Shown here: in pieces, positions 41,679 to 52,797 of the stretch
Layout: each line of letters starts with the position of its first letter
Position numbering within the stretch: position 1 is the stretch's first letter
Source: Agromyces bauzanensis
Lineage (GTDB): Bacteria; Actinomycetota; Actinomycetes; Actinomycetales; Microbacteriaceae
Assembly: GCF_014645655.1 (NCBI RefSeq)
Contig: NZ_BMMD01000005.1
Coordinates: forward strand, 62,001-126,000
Reading direction: 5' to 3'
Length of the DNA stretch: 64,000 nt
Position numbers and translations under genes: made by a program
Notes under the pieces: model-generated
Database searches by the model: none
Seen by the model: only the letters and a program-made list of their open reading frames with translations
Told to the model about the DNA's origin: nothing

Positions 41679-43481
41679 TCAGTGTTCGATGAGCGGCCCG
41701 CCGAGCGGGATGTGCACCGTCAGGGTGGTGCCAGCGCCCGGCGGGCTCTCCACCTCGATCGTCCCGTCGACCGCGTCGACGCGGTCGGAGATGCCGACCA
41801 TCCCGGTTCCGGCGTCGAGACGGGCCCCACCCCTGCCGTTGTCTCGCACGACGAGCTCGAGCCGATCGCCGTCGACGATGTGCGCACGCACCCACGCCCG
41901 CGTCGCGGCGGAGTGCTTGGCGATGTTCGCGAGCGCCTCGGCGAGCACGAAGTAGGCGGTCGACTCGATGAGCTCGGGCAGCCGTCCCTCGGCCTGCACG
42001 TCGACGACGACGGGCACCGGGCAGCGTCCGGCCAGCTCGGGCACGGCGAGTGCGAGGCCGCCCGACGAGAGCAGGCTCGGGTGGATGCCGTGCGCGAGCT
42101 CGCGGAGTTCCTTGAGCGACTGGTTCAGCATCGTGATCGAGTCCCCGAGCTCGGTTGCGAGCCGCTCCTCCCCCGCGCCGCGCGCCGCGTTCGCGGCGAG
42201 CCGCAGCCGCATCCCGAGCGACACGAGGTGCTGCTGCGCGCCGTCGTGGAGGTCGCGCTCGATGCGGCGACGGGCCTCGTCGCCCGCCTCGACGATGCGC
42301 TGGCGAGACTGGCGCACCTGCTCGAGCGTGCGTTCGATCTCCGAGCGCAGCCGTCCGTTGTCGACCGAGAGGCGGAGGGCGCTCGAGACGCCGTCGAGCA
42401 GGCGCATGTTGTCGGTGAGCACCCGGTCGTGCCGGATGAGCGCGATGGGCGTGCCGAGGGGCGAGGCGACCGGCAGGATGCTGTGGCTGCCTCGCGAATC
42501 GGCGTCGACCTCGTCGATCGGCGTGCCCGCGGCATCCACGTACCGGCCGCGCTCCTCGTCCCACCAGTAGACACGCACCGAGGCGTCGCGAAGCGTGCGG
42601 GCGAGCGACTCCGCCCACAGCCCCCGATCGGCGCCCTCACGGGTGATGCGCATGAGGTCGGCGACGCGGGCGCGCATGTTCCGCGCGTGTGCGACGCCGG
42701 CGTCGAAGCTCACGGGGATCGAGGCCATCGCGATGAGCGACACGGTGTTCAGCACGGTGTTCGCCGTCGACGACGCCGCGTAGTTCACGGCCTGCGCCGC
42801 GAGGGTGGTCGCCCAGGCGAAGAGGGCGAGCGGCATGAGGAACGCGACCGTGCGCGCGGGCACGCTCGCCCGGACCCAGCGCACGAGCAGGCGCCCCGCG
42901 ATGGCGAGCGCCAGCGCGCCGCCGACAACGCGATAGCCGATATCGATGAGGGCGAACAGTGCCGGGGCGTCCGCGATCCGGTAGGGGTTCGGCACGACGC
43001 ACTCGCAGGCGACGGCCTGCGGGGATGCCAGCAGGAGCACTGCGAGGAGGTTGACGATCGACGTGACGACGGCGATGCCCGCGATCCAGCGGTCGAAGCG
43101 GTCGCCAAGGAAGCCCTTCGGGTAGACCATCACGAGGACGCCCGCGATCACCCCCCAGCCGAGGTCCACCCCGCGCACGAGCGGCCACAGCCAGTCGATG
43201 CCGCCGATCACGTGGTAGATCGACTGCGGGATCCACAGCACCACGAACGCCACCATGAGGCGCGGTGGCGCCCGAGTGGGTCCGATGCGCCACGCGATGC
43301 CCGCGCAGGCGGCGAACACGAGCGGCACGATCGCGTGCAGCGTCGTGTACGACACCTCGGGCCGCTCGGCCTCGGGAGTCGCCATGAAGCCAGCGATCTC
43401 CATCCACAGGCTGAGCGCGACGACGAACGTGATGACGGCGGTGCGCCTGACGATCCGGCCTCTGCGGCCGGGAGCCATCAC
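41679..43481 (-). CDS. NarL-type membrane sensor histidine kinase
   Basis: 600 residues. Seven or eight helices in the first ~250 residues are followed by a GAF-like segment (ASVRVYWWDEERGRYVDA), then the HisKA_3 dimerisation box RRRIERDLHDGAQQHLVSLG (phospho-accepting His) and a HATPase domain with EALANIAKHSAA and DNGRGGARLDAGTGMVGISD. It pairs with the response regulator whose stop overlaps its GTG start. The signal is unknown; a transmembrane or lipid-phase cue is plausible. Confidence 0.92.
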   Translation of the reverse strand: MMAPGRRGRIVRRTAVITFVVALSLWMEIAGFMATPEAERPEVSYTTLHAIVPLVFAACAGIAWRIGPTRAPPRLMVAFVVLWIPQSIYHVIGGIDWLWPLVRGVDLGWGVIAGVLVMVYPKGFLGDRFDRWIAGIAVVTSIVNLLAVLLLASPQAVACECVVPNPYRIADAPALFALIDIGYRVVGGALALAIAGRLLVRWVRASVPARTVAFLMPLALFAWATTLAAQAVNYAASSTANTVLNTVSLIAMASIPVSFDAGVAHARNMRARVADLMRITREGADRGLWAESLARTLRDASVRVYWWDEERGRYVDAAGTPIDEVDADSRGSHSILPVASPLGTPIALIRHDRVLTDNMRLLDGVSSALRLSVDNGRLRSEIERTLEQVRQSRQRIVEAGDEARRRIERDLHDGAQQHLVSLGMRLRLAANAARGAGEERLATELGDSITMLNQSLKELRELAHGIHPSLLSSGGLALAVPELAGRCPVPVVVDVQAEGRLPELIESTAYFVLAEALANIAKHSAATRAWVRAHIVDGDRLELVVRDNGRGGARLDAGTGMVGISDRVDAVDGTIEVESPPGAGTTLTVHIPLGGPLIEH

Positions 43482-44140
43482 CGCTCGCCGAGGAGCGTGA
43501 GCACGGCGAGCACACGACGGTGGTGCTCGGGCGACTCCTCGAGGTCGAGCTTCTGCAGGATGCTGCGCACGTGCGTCTCGACCGTCTTCAGGCCGAGGAA
43601 CAGCGTCTGGGCGATGCCGCCGTTCGAGTAGCCCTGCGCCATGAGCTCGAGCACCGAGCGCTCGCGCTCGGTGAGGCGCGAGAGCGGATCGTCGGCGCGT
43701 GTGCGCTTCACGAGCTGCTCGACGACCTCGGGATCCACCACCGAGCCGCCCGACGCGACCGTCTCGACGGCGCGCACCAGCGTCTGCGGCTCCGACACGC
43801 GCTCCTTGAGCAGGTAGCCCGTGCCGCTGCCCGCGCCCATGACGCGCAGTGCGTACTCGGGCGTCGCGTACATGGACAGGAGCAGTACGCCGATGGTCGA
43901 TCCACCCGAGCGGATCGTCTCGAGCGCGGTGATCCCCTCGTCGCGGTAGCTGGGCGGCATGCGGATGTCGAGGACGGCGGCGTCGATGCCGCCGGCGCGC
44001 ACGACCTCGAGGAGCTCGTCTCCCGTGCCGACCGAGCCGACGACCTCGATGCCACCGCCCTCAAGCACCTTGGCGATGCCCTCGCGCAGCAGCAGTGCGT
44101 CATCCGCGATCGCGACGCGCAGGGTTCGGGCGTCGTTCAT
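43478..44140 (-). CDS. NarL/LuxR-family response regulator
   Basis: 220 residues. The receiver domain (~8-125) has ADDALLL, the phospho-Asp in VLDIRMPP, LSMYATPE and the Lys in LLKERVS. The LuxR helix-turn-helix (~150-210) reads LTERERSVLELMAQGYSNGG, LKTVETHVRSIL. The ATG at 44140 is preceded by GGAGG. It is translationally coupled to the kinase and divergent from the patatin-like gene, a possible target. Confidence 0.94.
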   Translation of the reverse strand: MNDARTLRVAIADDALLLREGIAKVLEGGGIEVVGSVGTGDELLEVVRAGGIDAAVLDIRMPPSYRDEGITALETIRSGGSTIGVLLLSMYATPEYALRVMGAGSGTGYLLKERVSEPQTLVRAVETVASGGSVVDPEVVEQLVKRTRADDPLSRLTERERSVLELMAQGYSNGGIAQTLFLGLKTVETHVRSILQKLDLEESPEHHRRVLAVLTLLGER

Positions 44141-44356
44141 CGCACCTCCGTCCGCAGGCAGGCGTCGCCTCCGGGGGTCACCACCCGCCTCTGGCGACTG
44201 TACCGCGAGCGCTCTCCGGCCGTGCGACCCAGTTCTGGGGACAACCGCGCACACGAGATGCGCGGATCGTGCCACGCTTGGGGTACCGTGCGTCTTTCCC
44301 CCGCCGCGCGGCATCCGAGGCGCCGATGGACCCGCGCCGACCGAATCAGGAGCACC

Positions 44357-47300
44357 ATGGTCAACAGTGACGCGCCCGAAGCCGCAACCGCACGCATCAC
44401 CGGGTCGACGCGTCACGTCCGCGTCATCGTCGTCGGTCCCGGCGAGCGCGTCGAGCAGGTCGCGGCACGCCACCGGGGTGCGATGCCGTCCTTCAACCGC
44501 ACCCTCCGCGTCGCGCTCGCGATGCGGGGTGGCGTGAGCCTCGCGGTATGGATCGGGGGCGCCGTCGCCGAACTCGACCTGCTCCGTCGCATCCGCCTCT
44601 ACGACGCCGGCGGCGAGACCCTGGCGTTCGTTCCCGAGACCCCGGCCACCCCGCTAACGCCACCGGTGATCGCGCGCCTGCGGGCGTATGCCGAGATGCT
44701 CGACGCCGCCGGGTACGACCGGGTCGAGTTCGACCTGCTCGCGGGCGCGAGCGCGGGCGGCCTCAACGCCGTCGTCTACGCCGTGGCCCAACGGGCGGGC
44801 ACCGGGCTCGAGCGCCTCCTCGACACGTGGAGCCGGGTCGGCGGCTTCTGGGGCCTGCTGCACCCGCCAGGGGCGCGGCGCATCCTCGCGCTCATGCGGG
44901 GCGAGGACTACTTCCGCGCCCGCACGTTCGAGGCGCTCTGCGAGATCTACGAGACCGACGACCGGCACCCCGACCTCGTCTCCGAGTTCACGAGCGTCGA
45001 TCTCTCCGCCACGGTCATCGACGCGAGCGACGAGTTCGAAGAGGACGTCAACGAGGGACGCGGGCACTTCCGCTTCGTCGGCAGCGACGAGCACCGCTTC
45101 GACAACCGGATCCCGACTCGCGCCGAAGACCTCGACGAGGCGGAGCGGCTCGACGACCTCGCGAATCTCTCCCGGCTCGCGCTCGCCGCCCGGTCGACGT
45201 CGTCGCTCCCCGGCGGGTTCGAGCCGGCCCACGTCGATTCGTTCGGCGGCGAGGCCGGCGTGCCTGAGGAGGCCGAGGAACGCGGCATGCGGTTCGCCTT
45301 CGCGGCCCACCGCGAGGAGCCAGGCACGCCCTATCGCATCGTCGACGGCTCCGTCTTCGACAACGTCCCGATCGACCGGGCCCTTCGGGCCGCGCGTTCG
45401 CGTGCGTCCGACCGACGGGCCGACCGGGTCATGCTCTTCCTCGACCCCGAGCCCGACGCGCCCGTCGGCGGCGCGGTCGCGTGGGACGAGCACGCATCGC
45501 GCTTCTTCCGCGCGATCGGCGCGATGCTCTCGCGGCAGCTGCGACGGGAGTCGGTCGCGCGCGAGGTGGCCGAGCTCGCGCGCTTCAACGCCGAGCGGCT
45601 GGTCGCCGCCGCCCGGTTCGACAGCGCGGCGCCGCTGATCGCGTCGGCGGCCTGGTCGCACCCCGCCGTCACCGAACGCCAGGAGGCCTACGTCCGGGCG
45701 CTGGGCTCGAACCTCGCCGATCACCTCGCCGACACCCTGTCGGCGCCGAGCGTGTGGCAACTGCAGTCGACGCTGCCGACCCGCCGGCGCTACCGGCCCA
45801 TCGAGCGGATCGCGCTCGCGGGGCTCAGCGCGGCCTGCGAACGTCGCTTCGCGGAGCTGTCGTCGTCGGATTCCCTGGCGATGGCCCGCTCCCCCCTCGC
45901 ACTCGCCGACGCCGCCAACTGCGTGCTCGGCTGGACGCGCGCACTCGAGTCGCTGCCCGAAGACGAGGGCTCGCGCCGCGGGATGGCCTTCCCCGAGGTG
46001 CGCCGCACGGCCTACGACGCGCTGTCGGCGGCGCTCAGGTGGCGCGATGAACTGACCGCCGCGGTCCTGCGCAGCTCCGACCGCGTGGCCCGGAGCGGCA
46101 TCGCGCCCACCGCCGCCGACTTCGACGAGTGGATCGACGAGTGGCTCCGCGCCTCGGCCCGTATCCGCACCTCCGCGCAGTGGCGCGACCTCGACATGGC
46201 GGTCGCGCGCCTGCGCATCTCGAGCTCCGGGGCCGAGCGCGACGCCCGCGCCTCGCGCCGCTCACTGCCGACCGCATGGACGGGCTCGGCCTGGCGTCCG
46301 CTCGCGAGCGCGCCCGGATCGCTCTCGGCGGCCGACCTCGCGCCGCTGTACCACGCGAGCGGCATCCCGGCCGCCCTCTCGCACGTGCGGTACTGGGCGA
46401 TCGGGGTCGACGAGGAGCCCGACGATCCCGCGAGCTTCCGCACGCTCGCGGTCGACCGCTGGTACACGACGCTGGGGCGCGCGATGCGACGGCCGCGGGC
46501 CACGGCCGACGACATCGCCGCGACCGTCAACGCGGCATCCGACCGCGTGGTCCTCGATCGGCAGACGAAGCTCGCGGGCTACGGGTTCGGCAACTTCCTC
46601 GGATTCCTCGCGCGCGACTGGCGCGTGAACGACTGGTGGTGGGGCCGCCTCGACGCCGCGGCGGGACTCACCCGGTTCTTCACGTCCCTCGCGCCCGACG
46701 CCGTGCGCACCGGCTCAGCGATCCGCCTGCTGCAGGACGCCGTGCTCGAGGAGGCGGACGAGCCCGCCGTCGCGGACCGCGGGCTCTCCCCGCTCGAGCC
46801 GGCGTCCACGTCCACCCCGGCCGACCCCGAGGCGCAGCGGGCGGCGCGGCGCGTGCGCCTCCGCGCCGGCACCGACACGATCGCGAACCTGTCGCCCTCG
46901 TATCGGTTCGCGATCGCCTCGCGCACCGTTCGGCTCCTCGACCGGGTGGTCGTGCACCCCGTGAACCGAGGCCTCAGCGCGCTCGCCGGCGCGGCCCTGG
47001 CGCTCCTGCGGCCGGTGCTCGTCGCCCTCCCGACGGTCGCCGACCCACCTCGCCTCGCCCTCGTCGCGGGCCTTGTGGCTGCCGTGGCCTGGCTCCTCAC
47101 GTGGTCGCCGATCAGGCCGCCGAGCGCCGGGTGGATCGCGGGCACCGCGATCATCACGCTCGGCCTCGCCGCCATGATCGTCGTGGGCGTCTGGTCGACC
47201 CGCAGACGGTGGGCGGACGTCGCGCAGGCGCTCGACGTGCCGCTCGACGGGTTCGCGCGCACCGCGGCCGATCGTGCGTGGGCGCCGACGTTGCGCCTCA

Positions 47301-47974
47301 CCGTCCTCACTCTGGCGAGCCTCATCCCGCTCGTCGTGGCGCTGCTGCAGACCAACGTGCTGCTCGTGCTGCTCTGCCTGGGCGTCACGGGCGTACTCAT
47401 GGCCATCACCCTGCGGGTCGCATCGTCGGCGCAACGCGCTCGGATCCCGGGCCGCGACCTGCGCACCGGCCTCATGATCGGGGTGTTCGGGGTGTTCGGC
47501 GGGCTGCTGCCGCTCGTGCAGCTCATCTTCGCGACGCAGATCGGGTGGCTCGCGCCGCCGCCGTCGTGGAACCCCTGGGTGCTCGCGGCCGGTGCCGCGG
47601 CGGTCACCATCGTGCTCACGGCCGACTGGTTGCGCATCGGGAGTTCACCCCGCGCGATCGCGCTCACGCGCGGCGTCAACTGGATCACCGTGACGCTGTT
47701 CTCGGTCGCGGCCGGACTCGCCGGGTACGCCCTCGCGTGGGTGCTCACGGCGGGTGTCGTGCCCCTGATCGCCGAGAACCTCCGCGCGGCGGTGTTCATC
47801 CTCGCGTGGGCCAACGCGCTCTGGTGGCTGCCCGAGCTCGCCAAGGCGACACCCGACATCGAGGACCGCGTGGAGCGCGCGCGACTCGCCGCCGCCGATC
47901 TCGTGGCGACCGAACGCGCCGCGGACGCGCACGCCGGGGACGCGCTCGCCGGGGACGTCGCGCGCGACGCCTGA
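44357..47974 (+). CDS. Large patatin-like phospholipase with C-terminal membrane domain
   Basis: 1205 residues. The patatin domain spans about 50-430: oxyanion loop MRGGVSLAVWIGGAV, nucleophile elbow LLAGASAGGLNAVVY (GxSxG Ser), and the dyad Asp in VDGSVFDNVP. A long helical middle region is followed by six or more C-terminal membrane helices from about 870 (LALVAGLVAAVAWLLTWSPI onward). This layout matches the actinobacterial patatin-related/DUF3376 family. Lipid acyl hydrolase activity at the membrane is expected. The ATG at 44357 has AGGAG 4 bases upstream. Confidence 0.9.
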   Translation: MVNSDAPEAATARITGSTRHVRVIVVGPGERVEQVAARHRGAMPSFNRTLRVALAMRGGVSLAVWIGGAVAELDLLRRIRLYDAGGETLAFVPETPATPLTPPVIARLRAYAEMLDAAGYDRVEFDLLAGASAGGLNAVVYAVAQRAGTGLERLLDTWSRVGGFWGLLHPPGARRILALMRGEDYFRARTFEALCEIYETDDRHPDLVSEFTSVDLSATVIDASDEFEEDVNEGRGHFRFVGSDEHRFDNRIPTRAEDLDEAERLDDLANLSRLALAARSTSSLPGGFEPAHVDSFGGEAGVPEEAEERGMRFAFAAHREEPGTPYRIVDGSVFDNVPIDRALRAARSRASDRRADRVMLFLDPEPDAPVGGAVAWDEHASRFFRAIGAMLSRQLRRESVAREVAELARFNAERLVAAARFDSAAPLIASAAWSHPAVTERQEAYVRALGSNLADHLADTLSAPSVWQLQSTLPTRRRYRPIERIALAGLSAACERRFAELSSSDSLAMARSPLALADAANCVLGWTRALESLPEDEGSRRGMAFPEVRRTAYDALSAALRWRDELTAAVLRSSDRVARSGIAPTAADFDEWIDEWLRASARIRTSAQWRDLDMAVARLRISSSGAERDARASRRSLPTAWTGSAWRPLASAPGSLSAADLAPLYHASGIPAALSHVRYWAIGVDEEPDDPASFRTLAVDRWYTTLGRAMRRPRATADDIAATVNAASDRVVLDRQTKLAGYGFGNFLGFLARDWRVNDWWWGRLDAAAGLTRFFTSLAPDAVRTGSAIRLLQDAVLEEADEPAVADRGLSPLEPASTSTPADPEAQRAARRVRLRAGTDTIANLSPSYRFAIASRTVRLLDRVVVHPVNRGLSALAGAALALLRPVLVALPTVADPPRLALVAGLVAAVAWLLTWSPIRPPSAGWIAGTAIITLGLAAMIVVGVWSTRRRWADVAQALDVPLDGFARTAADRAWAPTLRLTVLTLASLIPLVVALLQTNVLLVLLCLGVTGVLMAITLRVASSAQRARIPGRDLRTGLMIGVFGVFGGLLPLVQLIFATQIGWLAPPPSWNPWVLAAGAAAVTIVLTADWLRIGSSPRAIALTRGVNWITVTLFSVAAGLAGYALAWVLTAGVVPLIAENLRAAVFILAWANALWWLPELAKATPDIEDRVERARLAAADLVATERAADAHAGDALAGDVARDA

Positions 47975-47990
47975 CCCACATGGACCGTCA

Positions 47991-48405
47991 TCATCCGCAC
48001 GCGATGGCGCCGGCGAGGCTGGCTCGCAGCCAGTCGCGATACCGAGGCGCCGTCCGCTCGTGCACCTCGACGAACCAGTCGGCGAGCATGTCCAGCAGCG
48101 CCTCGGCGTCGACCGCCTGCCCCGAGCGCTCCGCGAGGAACTCCGGCACGCTTCGAGGCGCCTCGGGGCCCTGCGCGTGGGCGTCCAGCACCGCCGACAG
48201 GATGTCGGCCTTGGAGCCGACCACGTTGTAGATGGTCTGCACGGCGACGTCCGCTTCGCGAGCGATCGCCGCGATGGAGGTTGCGACGTACCCGTTCTCG
48301 CGGGGGCAGCCTGTCGGCAGCGGCGACGACGACGCCGCGCGACAGCGCCGACTGGGCCAGTCGGAGCGTCGTCGAGGCCCGGTCGGCCCGTCGCTGCGGC
48401 GTGGC
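47991..48405 (-). pseudogene. TetR-family regulator, frameshifted and C-terminally truncated
   Basis: The N-terminal part reads QRRADRASTTLRLAQSALSR, GVVVAAADRL in one frame. After a run of five Cs (about 48302-48306) the rest of the helix-turn-helix (ENGYVATSIAAIAREADVAV, QTIYNVVGSKADILSAVLD) continues in another. A single base too many explains the shift. The ligand domain stops early (YRDWLRASLAGAIACG), about 70-80 residues short of the norm. It is divergent from the monooxygenase remnant, the usual arrangement for a regulator and its target. Confidence 0.75.
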
Positions 48406-48424
48406 AGCTGCAGCAACGAGGTCG

Positions 48425-48930
48425 TCCGAGCGTGGTCCTCGAGGCCCGCGCGCGTCGGGAAGATCTGGCGGGACCGATGGGACTCGCTCCGGCTCTTCAC
48501 GCCCGCGCGCCACAGTGCCCTGCCCGGCGCACCCCACCCTTCGGGAGAACTGTTCCTCGGCAAGGACGCCTTCGCCGACCACCTCGAATCGAACGCGGAG
48601 CGCTTCGGCCTCCCCGTCCGCACAGGGGTTCGGGTGCAATCGGTCCTCACTGAGGGTCTTGGAGCGGGTCGTCACCACGACCGACGGCACCGTCCGGGCA
48701 AGGCACGTCGTCGTCGCGTCCGGACCGAACGCACTGCCGAAGGTGCCTCTGCTGGCCACCGCGACCGCACCATGCATCAGCTGCATTCGCACGACTACCG
48801 GCGGCCCGATCAGGTTCCCGCAGGTGACGTCCTGATCGTGGGCGCGGCGACCTCCGGGCTGGAGATCGCGCTGGAACCCGCTGCGACGCACCGGGTGTCG
48901 CCATCATGGCCGACGCCGTCGTGCCGGCCT
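48425..48930 (+). pseudogene. FAD-dependent monooxygenase (flavoprotein) remnant with several frameshifts
   Basis: Fragments of one family appear in order but in alternating frames: WRDRWDSLRLFTPARHSALP, FLGKDAFADHLESNAERFGL, PVRTGVRVQSVLTE (48475-48655), then VVTTTDGTVRARHVVVASGP, NALPKVPLL in a second frame, then QLHSHDYRRPDQVPAGDVLI, VGAATSGLEIALE back in the first (to about 48870). The last holds the NADPH Rossmann motif GAATSG. The N-terminal FAD loop is missing, and nothing follows THRVSPSW. It is clearly dead. Confidence 0.8.
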
Positions 48931-48971
48931 GATCGGCACGGCACGGCGAAGTCGGATGCCGCGACCGCGCG

Positions 48972-50780
48972 TCACACGAGCGAGTCGCGCCAGGCCGCGT
49001 GCAGCTTCGCGAACCGCCCCGAGCCGCCGATCAGCTCGGCGGGCGAGCCGTCCTCGACGATGCGGCCGTGCTCCATGACGAGCACCCGGTCGGCGATCGC
49101 GACCGTCGACAGCCGGTGCGCGATGATGATCGCAGTCCGGTCGGCGAGCAGGGACTGCAGCCCCTCCTGCACGAGGCGCTCGCTCGGGATGTCGAGCGAG
49201 CTCGTCGCCTCGTCGAGGATGAGCACGGCCGGGTCCGCGAGGAACGCGCGCGCGAACGAGATGAGCTGCCGCTGACCCGCGCTCACGCGACCTCCGCGCT
49301 TGTTCACGTCGGTGTCGTAGCCGTTCGGCAGGCTCTCGATGAACTCATGCGCGCCCACGGCCCTCGCGGCCGCGACGATCTCCTCGAACGACGCATCGGG
49401 CTTGCCGAGCGCGATGTTGTCGGCGACCGACCCCGAGAAGAGGTACGCCTCCTGCGTGACCATGACGATGGCGCGACGCAGGTCCTTCGGGTGCAGCCGT
49501 CGCAGGTCGACGCCGTCGAGCTCGACCACCCCGTCGCTCGGGTCGTAGAACCGGGCGATGAGCTTGGCGAGCGTCGACTTGCCCGCGCCGGTGGAGCCCA
49601 CCAGCGCGATCGTCTGGCCCGCCGGCACGTCGAGGTCGAAGCGCGGCAGCACCACGCGGTCGGGCGTGTACGCGAACTCGACGCCCTCGAACCGCACCCG
49701 GCCACGCGCCGTCCACAGGTCCACCGGGTGGATGGGATCGGGCACGCTGGGCTCCTCTTCGAGCACGCCCGAGATCTTCTCGAGCGCGGATGCCGCCGAC
49801 TGGTACCCGTTGTAGAACATCGCCATGTCCTCCATCGGGTCGAAGAACCGCTTCGTGTACAGCAGCGCCGCGAGCAGCACGCCGATGGCGAGCTGGCCGT
49901 CGACGACCCGGAAGCCGCCGACCACGAGCACGGCTGCCACGCACGCGTTGCCGATGAGGAGCAAGCCGGGGTCGTAGATGCCGAAGAGCTGGATCACCTT
50001 GGCGTTGATGTCGCGATAGTCCTCGACGAGGTCGCCGAACTCCCGCTCGTTGCGCTTCTCGGTGCGGAACGCCTGCACCGCGCGAATGCCGGTCATGGTC
50101 TCGACGAAGTGCACGATGAGCTTCGCGGACGCCACGCGCGAGCGCCGGAACAGCCGCTGTGAGCGGGTCTGGAACCAGCGCGTGAGCACCACGAGCGGCA
50201 CGAGCGCGACGACGAGCACGAGCGCCGACATCCAGTCGAGCAGCGCCAGCGCGATCCCGGTGAACGACATGTACAGCGCGCCGCGCACGAGCTGGTTGAT
50301 GCCCTCGTCGAGGAGCTCCCGGATCGCGTCGAGATCGCTCGTCTGCCGCGAGATGATGCGGCCCGACGTGTACGACTCGTGGAACTCGAGCGAGAGCTTC
50401 TGCGTGTGCAGGAATACGCGGGTTCGCAGGTCGAGCAGCACGGCCTGGCTGATCCTCGCCGAGAGGCGGATGTACCACGCGATGAGGAACGCGCCAGCGG
50501 CGCCCGTGAGGAGGTACGCGACACCCGCGAAGCCCACCGGCATCCAGTCGCCGTCGATCAGGGCCGGCAGGCCCCGGTCGATGCCGTACGCGATGAGCGC
50601 GGGCCCGGCGACCTGCGCGCCCGTGGACACGATGACGATCGCCATCGTGAGCCACAGCCGCGCCCGGACGGGTCGCAGCAACGACCCGAGCAGCCGGAGC
50701 GAGCGCTGCCGGATGTGCCGGGACTCGGCCTTGGTGAAGTCGTGGCGTTCCTCGCCCTCGACGCCCGTGACGGTGCTCAT
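48972..50780 (-). CDS. ABC exporter half-transporter, canonical ATPase site (subunit 2)
   Basis: 602 residues: a six-helix export domain (~30-320) and an ATPase domain (~360-600) with Walker [14 protein letters not shown]-loop [11 protein letters not shown], signature [14 protein letters not shown], Walker B plus catalytic Glu [12 protein letters not shown] and switch [10 protein letters not shown]. The ABC signature VSAGQ is slightly off LSGGQ, while the catalytic Glu is intact. It is coupled to the preceding half-transporter (ATGA), and the two should form a heterodimeric exporter of drugs or lipids. Confidence 0.93.
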   Translation of the reverse strand: MSTVTGVEGEERHDFTKAESRHIRQRSLRLLGSLLRPVRARLWLTMAIVIVSTGAQVAGPALIAYGIDRGLPALIDGDWMPVGFAGVAYLLTGAAGAFLIAWYIRLSARISQAVLLDLRTRVFLHTQKLSLEFHESYTSGRIISRQTSDLDAIRELLDEGINQLVRGALYMSFTGIALALLDWMSALVLVVALVPLVVLTRWFQTRSQRLFRRSRVASAKLIVHFVETMTGIRAVQAFRTEKRNEREFGDLVEDYRDINAKVIQLFGIYDPGLLLIGNACVAAVLVVGGFRVVDGQLAIGVLLAALLYTKRFFDPMEDMAMFYNGYQSAASALEKISGVLEEEPSVPDPIHPVDLWTARGRVRFEGVEFAYTPDRVVLPRFDLDVPAGQTIALVGSTGAGKSTLAKLIARFYDPSDGVVELDGVDLRRLHPKDLRRAIVMVTQEAYLFSGSVADNIALGKPDASFEEIVAAARAVGAHEFIESLPNGYDTDVNKRGGRVSAGQRQLISFARAFLADPAVLILDEATSSLDIPSERLVQEGLQSLLADRTAIIIAHRLSTVAIADRVLVMEHGRIVEDGSPAELIGGSGRFAKLHAAWRDSLV

Positions 50781-52651
50781 CGGGTCGCCTCCTCTCGTGC
50801 GATGGATTCGATGTCGGATGCCTCGGCCTGCTCGCGCCGCTCCTCGTCCTCGAGGCTCGAGATGACGAAGCGGTAGTGCTCGGACTCGCGCAGCAGCTCG
50901 GAGTGCGTGCCGACGGCCGTGATGCGGCCGTCCTCGAGGAGGGCGACCCGGTCGGCGAGCATGACCGTCGACGGCCGGTGCGCCACGATGAGCGCGGTCG
51001 TCGCCGCGAGCACGTCGCGCAGCTCGGCCTCGACCCTCGCCTCGGTGGCGACATCGAGCGCCGACAGCGGGTCGTCGAGCACGAGCACCGACGGGGATGC
51101 GGCGACCGCGCGGGCGAGCGCGAGGCGCTGGCGTTGTCCGCCCGACAGGCTCATGCCCTCCTCGCCGACGGTCGTGTCGACGCCGTTCGGGAGGTCGCGG
51201 ACGAATCCCGCCTGGGCGATGCGGAGCGCCTCGTCGAGCACCCGCTCGGCCTCGGCTCGGATCGCCGGGTCGTCGCCCGCCAGGTCGGGACGGCCGAGCA
51301 GCACGTTGTCGCGCACCGAGGCGCTGAACAGCGTCGCGTCCTCGAACGCCATGGCGATGTGCCGGCGCAGCTCCTCGCGCGTCAGCGCGCGGATGTCGAC
51401 GCCGTCGAGCGTGATCGAGCCGCCCGTGACGTCGTACAGCCGAGTCGTGAGCGCCGTGAGCGTGGTCTTGCCGCTGCCGGTGAGTCCGACGAGCGCCATC
51501 GTCTCGCCCGGCTCGAGCGCGAGCTCGACGCCGTCGAGGAGGTCGCCGAACCGTTCGGGCGAGTCCTGGTAGCGGAACCGCACGTCGGTGAAGACGAGCT
51601 CGCCGCGCGGGCGATCGATCGAGACCGGCCGCGCCGGGTCGGTGATCTGGTTCTCGCTGTCGAGGATGTCGAAGAACCGGTCGGTCGCCGTGCGCGCATC
51701 CACCGAGAACGCGAGCAGGAACCCGATCGACTCGATGGGCCAGGCGAGCACGGTCGCGGTCGCGAAGAACGCGACGAGCTGGCCGACGGTGAGCACGCCC
51801 TGCGACGCGAGCCACACGCCGAGCACCAGGCACGCGGCGAGCGCCACGGTCGGCACCGCGAGGAGCCACGCCCAGATGCCGGCGTCGAGCCGCGCCTTCT
51901 CGATCTCGGTCGAGCGCAGCGACTCGGCCTGTGCGCGGAAGCTCGAGAGTGCGTGCTTGCCGCGGCCGAACGCCTTCAGCACCCGGATGCCGTGCACCGA
52001 CTCCTCCACGGTCGTGGCGAGGTCGCCCGCCTGGTCCTGGCTGCGCCGGGACACCTCGGAGTAGCGGCCCTCGAAGTGATAGCCGACGATCCAGAGCGGA
52101 ATGGAGCAGACGAGGAACACGACGCCCAGCAGCCAGTTCATCGAGACCAGGATGACGAGGCCGACGACGATCACGATGAGGTTCACGACGAGCAGCACGA
52201 GTCCGAACGACAGCCAGCGGCGGATGAGGCCGAGGTCGCTCACCGCGCGCGAGAGCAGCTGGCCGCTCGGCCACCGGTCGTGGAAGCTCACGGGAAGGTC
52301 CTGCAGCCGGGCGTACAGCGCATTGCGCATGCGGGCCTCGACGCGCGTGCCGGGCGTGAGCACGAACCAGCGCCGGAGGGCGATCATGCCGGCCTCGAGC
52401 GCTCCGAGGCCGAGCACGAGCGCCGCCAGCGGCCAGATCGCACCGGCGTCGCGGTCGGCGAGCGGACCGTCGACGATCGACTGCAGCACCTGCGGGATCG
52501 CGAGGGCGATGAGCTGGGCGATGAGGGCCGCGACCATGCCGGCGATGATGAACGGCACGGCGGGACCCGCGTACTCGCGCAGCCGGAGCAGCGCGCGCAC
52601 GGTTCCCGTGCGTGCCGGGGCGGGGTCGGGGTGGAGCGGGGTGGCAGACAA
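50777..52651 (-). CDS. ABC exporter half-transporter, degenerate ATPase site (subunit 1)
   Basis: 624 residues, the same layout: export domain ~25-330, ATPase ~350-590 with Walker [13 protein letters not shown], signature [16 protein letters not shown] and Walker [13 protein letters not shown]. Asp replaces the catalytic Glu, and the switch is IVAHRPSTV. One degenerate and one canonical site is the hallmark of heterodimeric type IV exporters such as BmrCD and TM287/288. The start is TTG at 52651 with AAAGGGA about 6 bases upstream. It follows a 285-nt leader that holds a small ORF. Confidence 0.93.
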   Translation of the reverse strand: MSATPLHPDPAPARTGTVRALLRLREYAGPAVPFIIAGMVAALIAQLIALAIPQVLQSIVDGPLADRDAGAIWPLAALVLGLGALEAGMIALRRWFVLTPGTRVEARMRNALYARLQDLPVSFHDRWPSGQLLSRAVSDLGLIRRWLSFGLVLLVVNLIVIVVGLVILVSMNWLLGVVFLVCSIPLWIVGYHFEGRYSEVSRRSQDQAGDLATTVEESVHGIRVLKAFGRGKHALSSFRAQAESLRSTEIEKARLDAGIWAWLLAVPTVALAACLVLGVWLASQGVLTVGQLVAFFATATVLAWPIESIGFLLAFSVDARTATDRFFDILDSENQITDPARPVSIDRPRGELVFTDVRFRYQDSPERFGDLLDGVELALEPGETMALVGLTGSGKTTLTALTTRLYDVTGGSITLDGVDIRALTREELRRHIAMAFEDATLFSASVRDNVLLGRPDLAGDDPAIRAEAERVLDEALRIAQAGFVRDLPNGVDTTVGEEGMSLSGGQRQRLALARAVAASPSVLVLDDPLSALDVATEARVEAELRDVLAATTALIVAHRPSTVMLADRVALLEDGRITAVGTHSELLRESEHYRFVISSLEDEERREQAEASDIESIAREEATR

Positions 52652-52797
52652 GCCGGTTCCCTTTCGAGATCGAGAGCGCCGAGGCGTCGTCGAACGACGT
52701 GGAAATCGGCGAGATGAGGTGAGCGGGCGCGAGTCGACGGCGCCGGAGCGCGGACGGACCGCGGAATCGGGGCAGGCTGCGCCTGGCGGGCCGGGAG

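Noticed and set aside
41217-43631. Plus-strand 804-codon ORF opposite the histidine kinase
   Set aside because: Antisense shadow of a gene with intact HisKA_3 and HATPase motifs.
44357-47974. Patatin protein as part of a CBASS-type defence system
   Set aside because: No cyclase (CD-NTase) or accessory gene is adjacent; length and membrane tail match a housekeeping-type family.
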